Origin: Mortierella alpina
Lineage: Eukaryota; Mortierellomycota; Mortierellomycetes; Mortierellales; Mortierellaceae
DNA: 64,000 nucleotides
Direction of reading: 5' to 3'
Assembly: GCA_029449245.1 (NCBI GenBank)
Contig: JANATF010000008.1
Coordinates: 124,001 to 188,000 of the forward strand
Part shown: piece after piece, positions 58,611-64,000 of the stretch
Numbering within the stretch: the first letter of the stretch is position 1
Layout of the letters: every line of letters starts with the position of its first letter
The notes under the pieces: generated by a model
Seen by the model: the letters and a program-made list of their open reading frames with translations, nothing else
Told to the model about the DNA's origin: nothing
Databases searched by the model: none
Translations under genes and position numbers: made by a program

Positions 58611-60200
58611 CTATTCAAAAAGCCGTACATCCATGTCATGCGAGAAATCCCATATGATAATAGTTCGATCTTGCGACGTACTGAATGATAAAAGAACCAA
58701 AGACCTTGTTAGTATTCAGTTCGAGCCAAGCAACCAGCCAAGCAATCCTTCCATTCCCGCCGTGAAAGGTCAGGAATAGAATTTGGAAGATTTCACTTCT
58801 TTTGTTTCTTACCTGATGATCCGGCTTGACGAAAACTGCACGTCAAATACCCAGCTGGAATGACCAGCACTTAGGTCGAGTGTGCATTGACCCGTGGTCA
58901 TGTCCCAGACCTTGACGGTGTGGTCATAGCTCCCGCTGACGATCCTGTTCTGGTCAAAGTGCAGGGTCCTGACCAAGGCTGCGTGGCCTGTGAGCACCCG
59001 AAGGCATCTTCCCGTAGCGGCCTCCCATATCCTGATCGTCTTGTCGTTGGAACCAGACACAATGGTCTGTCCATCAAACTGCACACAAGCCAATCCTCGC
59101 TCGTGGCCGATAAAGTCCCGCACACATTGTCCTGATCCAACATTCCAGAGTTTCACCATCCCATCGCCCGAGGCCGAGACCACCTGGCCCTTGTGCAATT
59201 GGACAGCGTTGACCGGACCGCGGTGTCCCTGCAAGGTCTTCAGCAAGGCATGAGTCCTGATGTCCCAGACCTTGATCGTCGTATCTTTTGAACAACTGAC
59301 AATGTACTGGTCATCGAAGCAAACGTCCAGAACTCCTGCAGAATGCCCATGCAGGCGCGACAAGGGTGTGTGGGTTTCCATGTCCCAGACGATGATGGTG
59401 TTGTCGGACGATCCAGAGACCATGATGTGGTCGTTGAACTGGAGACAGAGGACGGACTGTGAATGACCCTTTAGAGTGTGAGTGCACTTGTGCGTCTGCA
59501 AGTCCCAAAACTTGATGGTCTTGTCTCTTGATCCCGTTACGATTTTAGAATGATCGAACTGAACGCAGTAGACGCTATCGATGTGGCCGAGAAGTTTACT
59601 CTTTGGCGGTACAGAGTTCCAGTGCTGCTCAAGCTCCTTGCGATCATGGCAGAGCCTCTTCCAGTTGAGTGGTCTGTGCGACTGCTGTGGTGAACCCTGG
59701 TATTGATCTTGGGACAAAGCCTGGCCTTCCTTTGCTGTTGCTGCTTCGACCGCCTTTTGCTGATGGAGTGGGGTCCTGATCCTCCACTGCTTCTGATACA
59801 AATAAACGCTCTTCCAGATCTCGTTGTCGCTTGAGAACTGGTTCCATGTCCTGGAGACGAGGGCGACCTTGGTGAGGTTGTGCATATCGACAAAGTGGAG
59901 GATGTACGTCGCAATCTCATAAGGCAGCTTTGAGAGGAAATCTATGCGGGGGCCAAGGAGTATCCGTTCATAGAGTTGATCGATAAGTAGCCGTTTCTCA
60001 GCAGGCGATGGATAGATGGGAGTCTCGGCGAGGGGCATGAGGGCATCCATCGGATCAGAGTCCCGGGGGGCGGTGAATGGGAAGGAGAGGTCTGGGCCTG
60101 GGGCAGCAGCGATGGTGGATTGGGGCAGATTGAAGGCTGTCGAGGAGAATGAATGAGGTGCATGCACCTGCGACGAAGTGTTGTTTTGGAGCAGATTCAT
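58611..60200 (-). CDS. F-box/WD40 protein, SCF substrate receptor (2 exons, 485 aa)
   Basis: Exons 58813-60200 and 58611-58680; the junction falls in the last blade (SSSRII/STSQDRTIIIWDF), phase 2, stop TAG at 58611-58613. The F-box is at about residues 86-130 (DFLSKLPYEIATYILHFVD, TKVALVSRTWNQFSSDNEIW). A Gln/Ala-rich linker follows, then seven WD40 blades from about residue 200 with the repeated core SGSxDxTIxxWD: TGSRDKTIKFWD, SGSSDNTIIVWD, SCSKDTTIKVWD, SASGDGMVKLWN, SGSNDKTIRIWE, SGSYDHTVKVWD and the final one. This is the layout of Cdc4/FBXW7/Pof1-type receptors that bind phosphorylated degrons (known). The specific orthologue is not assigned. The sense strand upstream of the ATG is CT-rich. 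Confidence 0.92.
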
Positions 60201-60922
60201 GCGCTGAAGCAGTGGTGAGGTGATGCGGATGCGGATTGCTGAGGGTCTAGCGGTGCTGGGGATGCAGAGGCAAGGGATGAAGCGAGGTCATATATGGGTG
60301 TGAAGGGCTAGGAATGCAGGTCGAGTGAGAGGACAGCGAAAGGAGAGACAGAGGCGAGAGAGGCGAGAGAGACGAGAGAGTGAGTGTGAAGGAGAGCGAA
60401 AGACAAAAATTGGGTGGTGCGGGGTCAGACGAGCAGTTGCGAGAAGTGAAGAGAAGAGTGAGAGCGAGAGAGGGAGAGGGGGATGCAGGAAGAAAAAAAT
60501 ATATATAAAAAAAAAAAAAAAGAGAGGGAGCTGATAATCGCTGAAACAGAACCGCGTTTCACGGCGAGAAGTGGATACAGCGACTGGACGAGGCAAACGA
60601 CGCGTAGGAAATTGCTGTGGTGGGGGCAAAGAGGAAAAAAAGCCGAAATCAAAAGCACCTCCAGTTCTAGGGCATACGCTGCCTCAAAAAAAAAAAAAAA
60701 AAAAAAACAGCCACGGCCTGGTGCAAGTGGAGTTTGGATCATCCAGTTGCAGAAAACGACGATGACCACCAAGCTCAGCACTGAGAGCAGAAAAGAAAAA
60801 AAAATCTCCGGCTAGTCCAGTCTGCACTGTGACTAAACTGGACCTGCTTGTGTGATGCTCAACCGGCCACCTTGCCCCCCTCCCCTGTTTCAATTCTTGG
60901 GTACCAACAACTGTTTGATTAC
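60201..60922. promoter_or_regulatory. 5' region of the F-box/WD40 gene
   Basis: GA-rich on the plus strand between 60340 and 60540, so a pyrimidine leader on the gene's sense strand. It holds an A-rich run at 60508-60521 and an A20 run at 60687-60706. Poly-Phe ends of open frames here are translations of the T runs. Confidence 0.45.
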
Positions 60923-61793
60923 CTTCTGATCCATAGATAGGCGCACGGTCCACAGGCTGCGAGGATTCATTCGAGTTGCGTTGCCCGTGCTTGCCATGCA
61001 TCGTCGAAATGCGCGCCCCACCAGTAGCATGGGGCAATCCCACATCAACGGCTGGGCAAGGCTGCAGAATCAGGTTGGGCGCAGGCGAGTAGCGGGAGCT
61101 CTTTAGCGGATCAAAGCCCTTGCTCTGGCAAGATTTGGAGGAAAAGGACCTGTTTCGCAACGGGGACTTTAGTGCTGCAACCGTAGACGGCGACCAGGAA
61201 GAGGAGTAAGGGTTAACGGAAGCGACGTGCAGAGGAGGGGGTGATGATGAAGACGAAGATGAACGTGTTGTCACCGCCATTGCTACTGCACCTGCAGCAG
61301 CTGCAGATGATTTTGTCGGTGAGGCATGCGTGTTCTTCTTGACGGCAGTGCTTGTCGAACCCAGTGCATACGACGATAGATCCCGAAACGAAGCAAAGCT
61401 CTTGACCTTGAACCTGCTACTGCATCGAGCCTTTCTGGAGGTGGCAGCTGACTCTGTCGTCGCGTTTGCATTGGTATGTGTAGAGGAACTCAATGTTGTA
61501 GTTGAGGCATGGGAAGATTCGGTCGATACTGCGAGAGATGTCGCTGCTATCGAGGCTGTGACAGGGTACGAGGCGGATGAGGCGGAGGACGAGGCTGAAG
61601 TCAAGGAGGAAAATGTCGGTGGTGGTGAGGACGAGGAAGAAGGAGACGATGAAGGCGACGAGGAAGACGACCCGGAAGTGGAAGTGGAGGGCGAAAAGGA
61701 TGAATGGGCAGACGACTTGCGGTGGGGCATGAAAGCGTGCTTGGCTTTTAGAAGCAAGGCAGACGTCTGGATGTGAATCGCGATACAGCCCAT
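60923..61793 (-). CDS. doubtful Ser-rich ORF, possibly a first exon
   Basis: An ATG at 61793 opens MGCIAIHIQTSALLLKAKHA followed by long Ser/Pro/Ala/Thr tracts and a short basic motif set (KARCSSRFKVKSFASFRDLS, SPLRNRSFSSKSCQSKGFDP). The frame stays open to 60684 but ends in poly-Phe from an A-tract, so the last about 80 codons are not credible. TCAGAAG/GTAATC at 60922/60923 is a fair donor, used here as the boundary. No downstream exon could be joined in phase, and joining to the F-box/WD40 exon fails. The motifs recur like a disordered signalling-type N-terminus, but no family is recognised. Confidence 0.3.
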
Positions 61794-63718
61794 TGTTGGT
61801 TAGTTGGCGCTTTCAGGACAGGACAAACACATGAAAACACAAATTCTGGCAGGCGGGCTCGGGCACGTAGAGTAGGCAGAGCTGGTCGAGTGGACAGAGT
61901 GGGGAAGGACAAACGGTAGCAGGGCAAAAGTTGGTAGTAGAGTGGGGAGTGCGAAAGATGGAATCAAGGAAAACAAGGGATTGAAGGGAATCAAAAGAAT
62001 GGAATTGGACCGGAGGCGGGAGCAGAGGAACGACACTGACCACACATTCTGACCAGGTGTGAATGTCTCATGACTCATGCAGTGGATCAAGGACAAAGAA
62101 GAATGCAATTGAGCCGACCATTGGCATCCCTTTTTCGCCTTCTCTGAGCCGGTCGTGACAGGAACACACAGAAGGGCGAAAGAGGGTGCCAGGAGAGCGG
62201 GTCATGTTGGGATCGGATAGTCTTTCCGAAGGAGCTGGGTGGTGTGTGGGGTGCTTGGGGGCAGCTTAACAAACACGACGCAACGTCGGAAGCAAGATGA
62301 CGATGGGCCAGGGCAGGCAGGAAGGTGGCCATATTGTGTGTTGCATGAGGATATGGGTGTGAAGGTGCGGATGAGGACGTTCAGGCCGTGGTGCGCCTGT
62401 CGCTGCCGAGGATGAGTCGCCAAGGGGAAACGGAACCTACCGCTGTGGACTGCACCATGGTTGTTGTCAGAGAGGGGGAGGGAGACAGAGAACACAAAAC
62501 GACAGTGGATGAGACAAGGATAGGGAGGAAAAGAGCGTCTTGATCGGAAGGAAACGAGCGAGGGAGGTATGGAGGGAAGTGGGACGAAGAAGTAGGGCTC
62601 CACATCTGCGCACAAGCACCTCCGCCCGCAGAACAACTGTCGCTCGCGCGACATCGAACCTTGGCTTTTGTGCCGAAGCAAGGTTTCCGCCCCGAAGGCT
62701 GCGATTGGTATCGCACTCGAGATTGCAATCAACCAAAAGAACACCCGCCCTTTCCAGAAGTCAGGGGCCAGCTCCACCCAGGTCTGTCCACTCACACGCG
62801 GGCCGAATTCAGGGCCCAGCTGCACACTGACAGCAACCCCTGGCATGAGCCCTAGATCAAGCCAGATATGCCTTGATAATGAACAGAGCCTCATAACACA
62901 TGCTTCCCTCCCTTAGACGATCCAGCGGGTTATTGCGCAGACGCTCTTCGCGGGTTGTCTCTGCTTGATCGCGCAGGGCCGCCATGTTGCATCATCGCAC
63001 GCTGGCGTTGTTGTCTCGCGGCTGAGCGCTTGCACAATCGGTCGAAAGTGCGATTTTGTTGTTGCGATCCTCTGCACACCTTTTCCCCTTCTAAGCAGCG
63101 TTGCGGTCTGCGGCGCGCTTTCGTGCCAAGTACCTCTAGACAGCCTTGCAGCTACGCTTCCCTGACGTGAGAGGGTGCACCCAACGGCTCGCGTAGTCTG
63201 CCAAGGACTGCATGTGTCGCCCAAGATCCCTGCAATGGTCCCTGCGGAAGGCGAGGGCAAGGGAGACTATCAAATTGGCAGTGAGCCTTATTTTTTTTTT
63301 TTGGTATGTCTGCTCCTCAAAAAAGAGAAAAGAGAGAAGAGATGCGGATGAGCAATTGTTATTCCATCACTTCCTTCCTCCCTCCCAATCTCCCACTCTT
63401 CAAAAGCCCTCCTCACTGCCCTTCGTCTGCATCCACTTCTTCCCAATCCCTTCGAGTCTGCCATCATCTGCACGTCCCCCCTTTCAGGTACGACCTCAAA
63501 AGATCCCTGAACTGCCGCTTCATCTCCACAGTTGGTCGTGCGGCCTCACAACAGACCAGAAAACCCGCTTTGCTTCAAGCAGCTCCCCCCGCGCCCGTTG
63601 CGCTCCCTTCACCCCCTTCACCTGCCGTTGAGCGGACCACTTTTGCTAATTGTCCTCTGCTTTTCGCATGACTACCTCCTCGACTGATTACCTCTTCAGT
63701 AGATAAACTTCTGTCGAC
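61794..63718. other. 1.9-kb region, no gene seen, CT-rich leader at right
   Basis: Minus-strand frames at 62087-62894 lack splice support and include repeat-like Pro/Ser stretches. From 63350 to 63660 the plus strand is C/T-rich, the leader of the gene at 63719. Confidence 0.4.
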
Positions 63719-64000
63719 ATGAGCGGCAGAGACCGATTGGCCGATTTCCAGGTACCCCCTCCATCTGAGTCCACAACTGAAAAAGCATACTGTTCCTCTG
63801 CAGTCTTTGTCTAACCCGACCATCCGTATCTCTCTCTCTCTCTCCTCCTCCGTATTTGTGCTGGGCACCACTAGGCCCAGTCCTCGTCCAACAACAGCCA
63901 GAACCAGGGCTATGGGTATGAAGGAGTTGATGTGAAAAGTAGCATGAATGGAATTCACTTCCGATTGTGAGACAATAGGTTCTTTGTGCCATCCAACCCT
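63719..64000 (+). CDS. 5' part of a gene running off the window; N-terminus resembling an Sso-type syntaxin
   Basis: Exon 1, 63719-63751, encodes MSGRDRLADFQ and ends at the donor CAG/GTACCC. Exon 2 begins at 63875 after CACCACTAG, in phase, with AQSSSNNSQNQGYGYEGVDV. In this frame a stop appears at 63968-63970, so either the gene is tiny (42 codons) or exon 2 ends at GTTGAT/GTGAAAAG (about 63932) and continues beyond the window. The opening RDRLADFQ and a Gln/Gly/Tyr-rich linker recall fungal plasma-membrane syntaxins (Sso1/2), but the helical Habc and SNARE parts are not in view. A (CT)8 run lies before the acceptor. Confidence 0.35.

Noticed and set aside
60684-60800. Poly-Phe ends of minus-strand frames
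   Set aside because: Direct translation of A/T homopolymers, not protein.
62087-62894. Minus-strand frame of about 230 codons with a hydrophobic stretch
   Set aside because: No start or splice support that holds phase; the rest is Pro/Ser-rich leader-type translation.

Overview
The window reads as nuclear DNA of a filamentous fungus, most probably an early-diverging one of the Mucoromycota/Mortierellomycota type. This is inferred from gene style, not from a marker gene. Almost every gene is split by short GT-AG introns, the sense strand in front of most start codons is a long pyrimidine (CT) tract, long glutamine runs sit in transcription factors, and several proteins are recognisable eukaryotic families. 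There is no operon logic, no CRISPR array, no rRNA, and no tRNA that I could find. Exon boundaries were placed by hand from splice signals and checked by phase; in every model given with a protein length the exon lengths sum to a multiple of three. 

Layout, left to right. 0.4-3.4 kb: two minus-strand genes of unknown function. 5.9-7.1 kb: a reticulon-like ER-shaping protein (+), convergent with a PRMT1-type arginine methyltransferase (7.3-8.7 kb, -). 10.2-12.9 kb: a Cdh1/Fizzy-related APC/C activator (+). 13.3-15.8 kb: ribosomal protein uL23 (-) and a COX7a-like cytochrome oxidase subunit (+), sharing a 209-bp divergent promoter. 16.2-20.6 kb: the PKA catalytic subunit (-), with a 2.46-kb first intron. 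21.8-22.9 kb: a TMEM170-like membrane protein (+). 23.0-25.0 kb: an IAH1-like SGNH esterase with a membrane-anchor extension (-). 25.5-28.9 kb: a Rua1-like, glutamine-rich transcription regulator (-). 31.6-33.9 kb: two uncertain small loci. 36.3-38.3 kb: a RING plus TRAF-type zinc-finger protein (-). 39.0-40.5 kb: a broken BRCT/WGR (PARP-like) relic followed by the SDH assembly factor SDHAF3/Acn9 (+). 40.7-43.9 kb: an FBXO21-type F-box/SirB1-like/YccV-like protein (-). 44.4-44.6 kb: a frame-disrupted cysteine-rich relic. 45.6-48.8 kb: a polyQ homeobox transcription factor (-). 48.8-54.3 kb: a gene-poor stretch. 54.3-58.2 kb: a 1212-residue serine-rich/acidic protein of unknown function (+). 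58.6-60.2 kb: an F-box/WD40 protein (-). 61-61.8 kb: a doubtful serine-rich ORF. The right edge holds the 5' end of a gene that may encode a plasma-membrane syntaxin.

Themes. Several products act in ubiquitin-dependent regulation (Cdh1, F-box/WD40, FBXO21-like, RING/TRAF), others in signalling and transcription (PKA, PRMT1, homeobox, Rua1-like). Two mitochondrial respiratory genes (COX7a, SDHAF3) are separated by 24 kb. Nothing suggests a biosynthetic cluster or an integrated mobile element. The most unusual items are the gene relics, the compact divergent promoter, the very long PKA intron, the membrane-anchored esterase, a possible 75-residue membrane microprotein spread over three exons, and two intact but unrecognised proteins (436 and 1212 residues).
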